Shown here piece after piece: positions 17,437 to 25,057 of a DNA stretch of 64,000 bases (the first letter of the stretch is position 1; the number at the start of each line of letters is the position of its first letter). The stretch is from NCBI GenBank assembly GCA_052379845.1, contig JBQTCF010000005.1. One strand, given 5' to 3'. Position numbers and translations under genes: made by a program. Below the pieces are notes generated by a model. The model was not told the origin of the DNA. It worked only from the letters and a program-made list of their open reading frames with translations, and did not search any database. This DNA comes from Roseinatronobacter sp052379845. Lineage in GTDB: Bacteria; Pseudomonadota; Alphaproteobacteria; Rhodobacterales; Rhodobacteraceae.

Positions 17437-17469
17437 GCCCTGCGCGCAGGCTGGTGTCACGCGCAGGGC
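17437..17469 (-). terminator. Hairpin downstream of carB
   Basis: A 10-bp perfect stem (GCCCTGCGCG at 17437-17446 with CGCGCAGGGC at 17460-17469) and a 13-base loop begins 9 bases after the carB stop on the minus strand. A run of T is absent, so it is a terminator-like or 3'-protecting hairpin rather than a textbook terminator. Confidence 0.45.
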
Positions 17470-17478
17470 CTGCAGATG

Positions 17479-20400
17479 TCAGTGTTGCAAGGCGCGCACG
17501 CCAATTTCGTCTTCTTCGCGCGCCTTGATGGCCAGAACGGCGGCGTGGCTTCCGGCGGCTGTGGTAAAATACGGGATTTTGTTATAAAGCGCTACAGACC
17601 GGATTTCGCGGCTGTCCTCGACCGCTTGTGCGCCTTCGGTGGTGTTCAACAGCATGACGATCTCGCCACTTTTCAGCAGGTCTGCAATATTGGGCCGCCC
17701 TTCATACACCTTGTTCACGATGTCACAGGCCACGCCCTGTTGCTGCAGCCAGTTGGCGGTGCCGCGCGTGGCAACAATGCTGAACCCCAGTTCAACAAGC
17801 GTGCGGGCGGTTTCCAGCATCATCGGGCCTTTGTCATAATCCTTGATGGACACAAAAACCGCGCCGTTTTCAGGCAATGTCACGCCTGCACCCAACTGCG
17901 CCTTATAGAACGCGCGGGCAAAATTGCGCGCCCAGCCCATGACCTCGCCGGTGGAACGCATTTCGGGGCCAAGCAGCGTGTCGACACCCGGAAAACGCGC
18001 GAAGGGCAGCACGGCTTCCTTCACGGAAAACCACGGGGTTTGCGGGTCCGCCAATGTCAGCGGGTCGCCCATGGGCAGCGGTTCCGTGGGTTTCACATCG
18101 CCATCCAGCGGGGCGCGCAGCGGGAAGTTTGACAGCGGTTCCCCCGCCATCAGGCGTGCGGCAATCGATGCAATCGCGCTGTCGGTGGATTTGGCAACAA
18201 AGGGCACTGTGCGGCTGGCGCGCGGGTTCACTTCCAGCACATAAATCACATCATCCTTGATGGCGAATTGCACATTCATCAGGCCAACAACATTCAGCCC
18301 GCGCGCCAGCGCTTCGGTCTGTTTGTGCAATTGGGTGATGATGTCCTGCGACAAGGAATAGGGCGGCAGTGAACAGGCACTGTCACCCGAATGCACGCCC
18401 GCTTCTTCGATATGCTGCATGATGCCCGCGACATGCACCGCCTGCCCGTCGCACAGCGCGTCCACGTCAACCTCAACCGCGCCAATAAGATAGCTGTCCA
18501 GCAACACGGGGTTTTTGCCCGACACCTGCACCGCATCCCGGATGTAGCGTTCCAGATGCGCATCATCGCGCACGATTTCCATTGCGCGCCCGCCCAGCAC
18601 ATAGGATGGGCGGATGACCAGCGGGTAGCCTACCTTCTGCGCAATCTCGAACGCCTGATCACGACTGGACGCAATGCCGTTGACCGGCTGTTTCAGCCCC
18701 AGCGTGTTCAGAAGCGCCTGAAAACGTTCGCGGTCCTCGGCCAGATCAATCGCGTCGGGGCTGGTGCCAAGGATGGGGATGCCTTCTTCTTGCAGGGCAT
18801 TGGCCAGTTTCAGGGGCGTTTGCCCGCCGAATTGCACGATGACGCCGTGCAATGTGCCGTTTTCCTGTTCCACCCGCAGGATTTCCAGAACATGTTCCAG
18901 CGTCAGCGGTTCAAAATACAGCCGGTCCGATGTGTCATAATCGGTCGAGACCGTTTCGGGGTTGCAGTTGATCATGATGGTTTCATAGCCAACATCGGTC
19001 AGTGCGAAACAGGCGTGGCAGCAGCAATAATCAAATTCGATCCCTTGCCCGATACGGTTGGGACCACCGCCCAGAATGACCACTTTCTTGCGGTCAGACG
19101 GGCGCGCTTCGCATTCCACATCGCCCATCACGGGGGTTTCATAGGTGGAATACATATAGGGGGTTTGGGCCTCAAACTCTGCGGCGCAGGTGTCGATCCG
19201 TTTGAACGCAGCTGTCACACCCAGATTGCGGCGCGCGCGGCGCACTTGTGCCTCGTCGCGGCCGGTCAGTGTGGCAAGGCGCGCATCGGTGAAGCCCAGC
19301 ATCTTCAACTCGCGCAGGCCATCGGCGGTGACTGGCAGGCCCTTACTACGAATCTGCGCCTCGGCGTCGATGATTTCGCGGATACGGGCCAGGAACCACG
19401 GGTCAAACGATGTCGCTACCTGAATTTCATCATCTGACAACCCTTCGCGCATGGCTTGGGCAATCAGGCGAATGCGGTCGGGCGTCTGCGCGGAAATGGC
19501 CTTGATGATTGCGGCCTTGTCGGGCGCGCCGGGAATGGCAATTTCGTCAAATCCTGTCAGACCGGTTTCCATGCTGGCCAGCGCCTTTTGCATGGATTCG
19601 TGGAAAGTGCGGCCAATCGCCATAGCCTCGCCCACCGACTTCATGGCGGTGGTCAGTTCGGGCTTGGAGCCGGGGAATTTCTCAAACGCGAAGCGCGGTA
19701 TTTTGGTGACGACATAATCAATCGTTGGCTCAAAACTGGCCGGTGTCACCTTGGTGATGTCATTGTCCAATTCGTCCAGCGTGTAGCCCACCGCCAGTTT
19801 GGCCGCGATTTTCGCAATCGGAAAACCAGTGGCCTTGGACGCCAGCGCCGACGACCGCGACACGCGCGGGTTCATTTCAATCACCACCATGCGCCCGTCA
19901 GCGGGGTTGATCGCCCATTGCACGTTGGACCCGCCGGTTTCCACGCCGATTTCGCGCAAAACAGCAATCGAGCCGTTGCGCATGATCTGGTATTCCTTGT
20001 CGGTCAGGGTCAGCGCAGGGGCCACGGTGATGGAATCGCCGGTATGCACGCCCATCGGGTCCACGTTTTCGATGGAACACACAATGATGGCATTGTCCGC
20101 CTTGTCGCGGACAACTTCCATCTCAAATTCTTTCCAGCCCAGCAGCGATTCATCGACCAGAATTTGCGCCATGGGCGATGCGTCCAGCCCCGAGCGGCAG
20201 ATGCGTTCATAATCATCGCGGTTATACGCCACGCCGCCGCCTGTGCCCCCAAGCGTGAAGGCAGGGCGGATGATCGCGGGCAGGCCCACATATTCAATGG
20301 CGGCCATCGCTTCGGCCACCCCTGCATTGATGTCGTATTTGCCATTGGGCAGTTTGGGGGCGGCAATGATGGTCGCGCGCGGGTTTTCTATGCCCAGCCT

Positions 20401-20811
20401 GTCCATGGCTTCACGAAACAGCTTGCGGTCTTCGGCCATTTCGATGGCTTCGCGTTTCGCGCCAATCATTTCAACGCCGAACTTGTCCAGAACGCCCATA
20501 TCGGCCAGCGCCAGCGAGGTGTTCAGCCCGGTTTGCCCGCCCATGGTGGGCAACAGCGCGTCGGGGCGTTCCTTTTCGATGATTTTTGCGACAATTTCAG
20601 GGGTGATGGGTTCAATATAGGTCGCATCCGCAAGGCCAGGATCGGTCATGATGGTGGCGGGGTTGGAATTTACCAGAATAACCCGATACCCCTCTTCGCG
20701 TAGCGCCTTGCAGGCTTGTGCGCCGGAATAGTCGAATTCGCAGGCCTGTCCGATCACGATAGGCCCCGCACCGATGATCATGATGGATTGGATATCGGTT
20801 CTTTTTGGCAT
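17479..20811 (-). CDS. carB: Carbamoyl-phosphate synthase large subunit
   Basis: A 1110-residue enzyme that makes carbamoyl phosphate from bicarbonate, ammonia from CarA and two ATP, feeding arginine and pyrimidine synthesis. Two ATP-grasp halves are visible: IMIIGAGPIVIGQACEFDYS at the start and VVILGGGPNRIGQGIEFDYC near residue 560, followed by FALTDVGYETIMINCNPETV. The final 140 residues form the MGS-like allosteric domain (VATRGTANWLQ). The start MPKRTDIQ at 20811 matches the family. carA is not adjacent, as is usual in Rhodobacteraceae. Confidence 0.98.
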   Translation of the reverse strand: MPKRTDIQSIMIIGAGPIVIGQACEFDYSGAQACKALREEGYRVILVNSNPATIMTDPGLADATYIEPITPEIVAKIIEKERPDALLPTMGGQTGLNTSLALADMGVLDKFGVEMIGAKREAIEMAEDRKLFREAMDRLGIENPRATIIAAPKLPNGKYDINAGVAEAMAAIEYVGLPAIIRPAFTLGGTGGGVAYNRDDYERICRSGLDASPMAQILVDESLLGWKEFEMEVVRDKADNAIIVCSIENVDPMGVHTGDSITVAPALTLTDKEYQIMRNGSIAVLREIGVETGGSNVQWAINPADGRMVVIEMNPRVSRSSALASKATGFPIAKIAAKLAVGYTLDELDNDITKVTPASFEPTIDYVVTKIPRFAFEKFPGSKPELTTAMKSVGEAMAIGRTFHESMQKALASMETGLTGFDEIAIPGAPDKAAIIKAISAQTPDRIRLIAQAMREGLSDDEIQVATSFDPWFLARIREIIDAEAQIRSKGLPVTADGLRELKMLGFTDARLATLTGRDEAQVRRARRNLGVTAAFKRIDTCAAEFEAQTPYMYSTYETPVMGDVECEARPSDRKKVVILGGGPNRIGQGIEFDYCCCHACFALTDVGYETIMINCNPETVSTDYDTSDRLYFEPLTLEHVLEILRVEQENGTLHGVIVQFGGQTPLKLANALQEEGIPILGTSPDAIDLAEDRERFQALLNTLGLKQPVNGIASSRDQAFEIAQKVGYPLVIRPSYVLGGRAMEIVRDDAHLERYIRDAVQVSGKNPVLLDSYLIGAVEVDVDALCDGQAVHVAGIMQHIEEAGVHSGDSACSLPPYSLSQDIITQLHKQTEALARGLNVVGLMNVQFAIKDDVIYVLEVNPRASRTVPFVAKSTDSAIASIAARLMAGEPLSNFPLRAPLDGDVKPTEPLPMGDPLTLADPQTPWFSVKEAVLPFARFPGVDTLLGPEMRSTGEVMGWARNFARAFYKAQLGAGVTLPENGAVFVSIKDYDKGPMMLETARTLVELGFSIVATRGTANWLQQQGVACDIVNKVYEGRPNIADLLKSGEIVMLLNTTEGAQAVEDSREIRSVALYNKIPYFTTAAGSHAAVLAIKAREEDEIGVRALQH

Positions 20812-20955
20812 GTGGGACCCCTGAATGGCGTGCGCAGCAAGTAACACAGCGCAGCATTGCACTGTGTAAATTGCGGGCGTTATATCCAAGGCGAGCGGCG
20901 GCGCAACCCCTGTTTATGCACCTTCGCCCATGTTCTTGTCGCTTGCTTGTCCAGT

Positions 20956-20969
20956 TTGATGTAAATCAA
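20956..20969 (+). promoter_or_regulatory. Perfect FNR/FnrL box
   Basis: TTGAT-GTAA-ATCAA is an exact match to the FNR/FnrL consensus TTGAT-N4-ATCAA. Its centre is 66 bases before the histidine kinase start and 151 bases before carB on the other side. A TGTAAA hexamer at 20994-20999 could serve as a -10 element, placing the box near -42, the usual activating position. Which of the two divergent genes it controls is inference; the kinase is closer. Confidence 0.75.
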
Positions 20970-21028
20970 AAAGTAAGTATGCTAGGCAGTGAATGTAAAA
21001 AGCCTTATCGTATTGTGTTGGTGTTTTT

Positions 21029-23227
21029 ATGAAAGAATTTGTTAACGAAGAACAGGCAATTTGGCCTGGGCTCGGCGCGAAACAGGATCAAATGGCTGAC
21101 GAGATCGAACTCTATGGCAATGCAGCACGGTTGACTGATATTCAGGGGCTGGTGGTCGACCTGATCAATCGGCTTCTAAGCACCAATATTGACGAAATCG
21201 ACCACGCGATTGACGATGCGCTGGCCAAAATCGGGGCTTTTACGGGCCGCGACCGGGCCTATGTTTTCGTGCGCCATGGCGACACTGCCGACAACACGCA
21301 TGAATGGTGCGCCACGGGCGTGGAGCCGATGAAAGACGCGCTGCAAGGCATATCCATGGACGAATTCCAGACGGTCCGGGACTTGCTGGACCGTGGCGAG
21401 GCGGCAAATATTTCCGATGTGCGCGACTATCCCGAAACATCTGATGCGCGCGTGTTTCTGGAAGCGCAGGGCATAAGGTCCATGTTGCTGGTGCCCATGG
21501 TCCCGGATGGTGAATTGTTCGGTGTGGTGGGTTTTGACAGTGTGTCGCATGTGGGCTTCTTTTCCTCAAGCGAGATTTATTTGCTGCGATCTTTCGCGGA
21601 TGTGGTGACGTCGGTGTTGTTGCGCCGCGATTCGGCCCTTGCGGTGCGCGCCGCCCAGGACGAACTTGCCCGCGAGCGCGCGTTCCTGCAGGGCATTGTC
21701 AGCACCAGTGCGACAGGTTTTGTTGTTCTGTCCAGCGAAGGGCGCATTATTTATGCGAATGATGCTGCCGAAACTGTCCTTGGCGCGTCGCGCGATTTCA
21801 TGCTGGGCGAGATGTATAACAGCCCGAAATGGGACATGACCGACCTGAACGGCGCCACCGTCCGGGAAGAAGACGAACCCTTCGTTATTGTCCAGAAAAC
21901 CGGGCGCATGGTCCAGAACCATCGCGTCGCGCTGAATTGTGCGGACGGGGTGCGCTACGCGTCCTTCAACGCGGCCCCCATTGCGACTGCAGAAGGGCAG
22001 GCCGCGCGTGTGGTATACGCCGTCACCGATGTGACCGCCCTTGTCACCGCTGAACAGGCGCGAGAGGCCGCGCTGGATGAAGCGCGCCGCGCGAATGTGG
22101 CGAAGTCGAATTTCCTTGCGAAAATGAGCCATGAAATCCGCACGCCCCTGAACGGAATTCTGGGGATTGCAGACATCCTGTCAGATACGATCAAGGACCA
22201 GACCAGCCTGCAAATGATAAATGTCCTGCGCAATTCCGGCACATTGCTGATGGGCATCATCAATGACCTTCTGGACATGAGCAAAATTGAAGCGGATGCG
22301 CTGGAACTGGAATCCGTGCCGTTCCTGTTGTCCGATCTGGCCCGCCGCACCGAGGAGGTGCACACCCTGCGCGCCGCAGAAAAAGGCCTGTCTTTCAGTG
22401 TCAGGATCGAAGACCCCGGCAATGCGCGCCGCCTTGGGGACCCGCAGCGCCTGACGCAGATTTTGCACAATCTGATCAGTAATTCCGTTAAATTCACCCA
22501 ACAAGGCTACGTTAACGTCTGGCTGACCGCGCTTGATGACGCGATGATACGCATCTGTGTCGAAGATAGCGGCATTGGCATGACCCAACCCCAGTTGGAG
22601 CGCGTCTTTGCCCCGTTCTCGCAGGCCGACAGTTCGATTTCGCGCCGGTTCGGGGGCACGGGTCTGGGCATGTCCATCGTCAAACGCCTTGTCGAGATGA
22701 TGGAAGGCACGATCGAGCTTGCCAGTGTTGAAGGGCAGGGCACGAAGATTACAGTGAACCTGCCGCTGCGGGTTTCCACGATGGATGATCCGGTTGCGCC
22801 ACCGGGGCCTGCCTTGGGGGCGGGGGGGGCGGAACAGGCCCCGTTGCCGCGACTGTCAATTCTGGTCGCTGATGACAACCGCACCAACCAGATGATCCTT
22901 GGCATAATGCTGGGGCAGGTGGGGGCACAGGCCACCATGGCGGATGACGGGCTTTCTGCGTTGGAATTGTTCCGGCAAGGCAAGTTTGACGTTCTGGTTC
23001 TTGACATCTCCATGCCCGGCATGGACGGGGTGACCTTGCTGAATGCGATCCGCACCGAAGAACGCCTAAGGGGGCTGGCGCGGACGCCCGCGCTTGCCTT
23101 CACGGCAAATGCAATGTCGCATCAGGTGGCGGCCTATCGCGCAGCCGGATTTGATGATTGCCTGACCAAACCACTGAAGCGCGACGACCTTGTGCGCGCG
23201 TTATCGCGCCTTGTCGGCACGGCCTGA
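21029..23227 (+). CDS. Hybrid sensor histidine kinase (GAF-PAS-HisKA-HATPase-REC)
   Basis: A 732-residue soluble-looking sensor kinase without clear membrane spans. An N-terminal GAF domain (about residues 35-190), a PAS domain (about 215-330), HisKA with phosphoacceptor His368 in KMSHEIRTPLNG, and an HATPase domain with SNSVKFT, EDSGIGM and FGGTGLGMSIVKRL follow in order. A receiver domain with Asp659 (VLDISMPGMDG) ends the protein. It lacks an Hpt domain and a partner regulator next door, so phosphate is probably passed to a distant protein. The GAF and PAS domains lack obvious cysteine clusters for heme or Fe-S. A perfect FNR box upstream suggests oxygen control. Confidence 0.92.
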   Translation: MKEFVNEEQAIWPGLGAKQDQMADEIELYGNAARLTDIQGLVVDLINRLLSTNIDEIDHAIDDALAKIGAFTGRDRAYVFVRHGDTADNTHEWCATGVEPMKDALQGISMDEFQTVRDLLDRGEAANISDVRDYPETSDARVFLEAQGIRSMLLVPMVPDGELFGVVGFDSVSHVGFFSSSEIYLLRSFADVVTSVLLRRDSALAVRAAQDELARERAFLQGIVSTSATGFVVLSSEGRIIYANDAAETVLGASRDFMLGEMYNSPKWDMTDLNGATVREEDEPFVIVQKTGRMVQNHRVALNCADGVRYASFNAAPIATAEGQAARVVYAVTDVTALVTAEQAREAALDEARRANVAKSNFLAKMSHEIRTPLNGILGIADILSDTIKDQTSLQMINVLRNSGTLLMGIINDLLDMSKIEADALELESVPFLLSDLARRTEEVHTLRAAEKGLSFSVRIEDPGNARRLGDPQRLTQILHNLISNSVKFTQQGYVNVWLTALDDAMIRICVEDSGIGMTQPQLERVFAPFSQADSSISRRFGGTGLGMSIVKRLVEMMEGTIELASVEGQGTKITVNLPLRVSTMDDPVAPPGPALGAGGAEQAPLPRLSILVADDNRTNQMILGIMLGQVGAQATMADDGLSALELFRQGKFDVLVLDISMPGMDGVTLLNAIRTEERLRGLARTPALAFTANAMSHQVAAYRAAGFDDCLTKPLKRDDLVRALSRLVGTA

Positions 23228-23323
23228 GGCGCTGCCGGGGTCTGGTTGGGCATGTTCGGGGCATGGGTGCCGCAATCGCGGGTCTTGCCCGTGAAAACAC
23301 CGGTGCGCAGGGCGCGAAACGCG

Positions 23324-23974
23324 CTATCTGACGGCAGGCATGGTTACCGTGCGCGCGCGGCAGGCACGTTGCAGCGTGCGCGGGTCGCACTGGCCGGGCC
23401 GCAGGTCACGGTCAAGGCAAAGGCGCAATTCCTGCACATTGCCTGAATGGCAGGTCATGAACGCCATGTCATCTTGCACTGACGGATTGGCCTGTTGCAC
23501 AGCGGCAATCAGGGCGGCGGGGGTCACCTGCCGGTTTTGCTGCATATGGGGCGCGGGGGGCAGGTCCAGCGCCCTGAAGGCCCGGCGCGTGGCGTCGAAA
23601 TACGCCTCGGGGCGCAGGCCGCTGCAAGTGCCGTGTTTGCGCCATTGATGCCATGCCAGCCCCGCGGACCCCATGATGTCCACCATGCGTGCAGTCTGGG
23701 CGCGGCTGGCGGGTGGATGGGGCGTGTCGCAGAATTCCGGCCATGTGCCATCCCGGTTCTGGGGCCACAACCCGTGCACCAGCCATCCTGCGCCCGTGCC
23801 CCGTGCGCATCGGTCATCCTTGCGGTCGTCGCCCTCATGGGCGCACCAGCTTGGTGTCCAGCTTAGGGCAAGAATGTAATATCCGCCGGTGTCCTCGGCG
23901 GCGGGCGCACGATGAAATGCAGCAAAGACGGCCAGCACCAGCCCCACGATCACAACGCCAAAAACTGCCCGCAT
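23324..23974 (-). CDS. Ribonuclease T2 family protein
   Basis: A 216-residue exported RNase. A signal peptide or anchor covers about residues 1-26. Both catalytic segments are visible: CAS-I with HGLWPQ and CAS-II with WHQWRKHGTCSGL, providing the two histidines, the glutamate position being replaced by Gln/Arg context. The cysteines fit the disulfides of the family. It would degrade RNA in the periplasm or outside. GTG at 23980 is an alternative start; ATG 23974 is better spaced from GAGGGA. It converges on the kinase gene with 96 bases between. Confidence 0.9.
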   Translation of the reverse strand: MRAVFGVVIVGLVLAVFAAFHRAPAAEDTGGYYILALSWTPSWCAHEGDDRKDDRCARGTGAGWLVHGLWPQNRDGTWPEFCDTPHPPASRAQTARMVDIMGSAGLAWHQWRKHGTCSGLRPEAYFDATRRAFRALDLPPAPHMQQNRQVTPAALIAAVQQANPSVQDDMAFMTCHSGNVQELRLCLDRDLRPGQCDPRTLQRACRARTVTMPAVR

Positions 23975-24119
23975 TTTCACTTTCCCTCACAGCCAAGTAA
24001 CGCTATAACGCGCTTATTCCCCGAAATCGAGGACAAGCAGGTTCGCCCTGCAGCCGATTCTCCGGCGGGAAGAATTTATGTGCGCATGACAGTTGCGCCA
24101 AATGACAGGAGTGCATGTC

Positions 24120-24902
24120 ATGTCGAAACCGCTGATGCCCAAGGCAACCGCTGTGTGGTTGGTGGATAATACGACCCTGAGCTTCCGGCAGATAGCAGAT
24201 TTCTGCGGTCTGCATGAACTGGAAGTTCAAGGGATTGCCGATGGTGATGTGGCCGGTGGCGTGAAAGGGTTTGACCCCATCGCGAACAACCAGCTTGACC
24301 AGATCGAGATTGACCGTGGCGAAAGAGATCCGCGCTACAAGTTGAAGCTGAAATACAACCCCGCCGCCGAAGGCGAGGAAAAGCGCCGTGGGCCGCGATA
24401 CACCCCGCTGTCCAAACGGCAGGACCGTCCGGCGTCCATTCTGTGGTTGGTGAAATTCCATCCCGAACTGGCCGACGCGCAGATTCGCCGCCTTGTGGGG
24501 ACGACCAACAGCACCATTCAGGCCATTCGCGAACGCACGCATTGGAACATCAATAACCTGCAACCGATTGACCCGGTCGCACTTGGGCTGTGTCGTCAGA
24601 CCGAACTGGACAAGGAAGTTCAGAAATCCGCCGCGAAGCGCGCTGCCGAAGGCGGGATCATGTCCGATGACGAGCGGCGCAAACTGGTGTCAACCGAACA
24701 GTCGCTTGATATGGACCCTGAACCCAAAATGCCTGCTGGCATTGCCGGTCTGGAAAACTTCAGCATGAGTGACCTTAAATCGGATGACGATGACGAAACC
24801 GTGCGCCCCGCAGATTACAGCGATGCTGACAGTTTCTTCAACCTGCCAGAAGACGCGGATGATGATGACGATGAAGACAGCACCGACCCGCGTGATCGTT
24901 AG
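24120..24902 (+). CDS. trcR: Cell-cycle transcriptional regulator TrcR (DUF1013)
   Basis: A 260-residue protein of the DUF1013 family, restricted to alphaproteobacteria and named TrcR for its role in cell-cycle transcription. The N-terminal two thirds are the conserved domain (PKATAVWLVDNTTLSFRQIA, a helix-turn-helix-like start, then SILWLVKFHPELADAQIRRL and TNSTIQAIRERTHWN). The last 60 residues are strongly acidic, with runs of Asp, and probably disordered. AGGAG lies 8 bases before ATG 24120. The gene stands alone, followed by a palindromic repeat and pheT. Confidence 0.9.
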   Translation: MSKPLMPKATAVWLVDNTTLSFRQIADFCGLHELEVQGIADGDVAGGVKGFDPIANNQLDQIEIDRGERDPRYKLKLKYNPAAEGEEKRRGPRYTPLSKRQDRPASILWLVKFHPELADAQIRRLVGTTNSTIQAIRERTHWNINNLQPIDPVALGLCRQTELDKEVQKSAAKRAAEGGIMSDDERRKLVSTEQSLDMDPEPKMPAGIAGLENFSMSDLKSDDDDETVRPADYSDADSFFNLPEDADDDDDEDSTDPRDR

Positions 24903-24931
24903 AACATACCGCGTTCATGCGCATTCGTGGG

Positions 24932-25006
24932 GCATGCTCTAAAGTGGTGGTTTTGCATGTTCGAGAAGGTCAAAACCGGTTCCCACTTTTGGACGACATG
25001 CTGTAA
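24932..25006 (+). repeat. Dispersed palindromic intergenic repeat, copy A
   Basis: The core AAAACCGGTTCCCACTTTTG (24972-24991), followed by a CGACATGCT-TAA end, also occurs at 37258-37291. Outer arms GCATGTTCG (24955-24963) and CGACATGC (24994-25001) can pair as a hairpin. A fragment GCATGCTCTAAA at 24932-24943 looks like the end of a further partial copy. Similar elements are common between genes in alphaproteobacteria. It sits between trcR and pheT. Confidence 0.7.
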
Positions 25007-25057
25007 AAGCTGAAGGCGCAACTTTGCCCGCGTGGGACATAAAATTGGGGAAAACTC

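Noticed and set aside
18391..20703. Long plus-strand open frames opposite carB (348 and 415 codons)
   Set aside because: They lie exactly antisense to a certain carB gene, are rich in His/Gln/Arg as expected of mirror frames in GC-rich DNA, and show no known domain.
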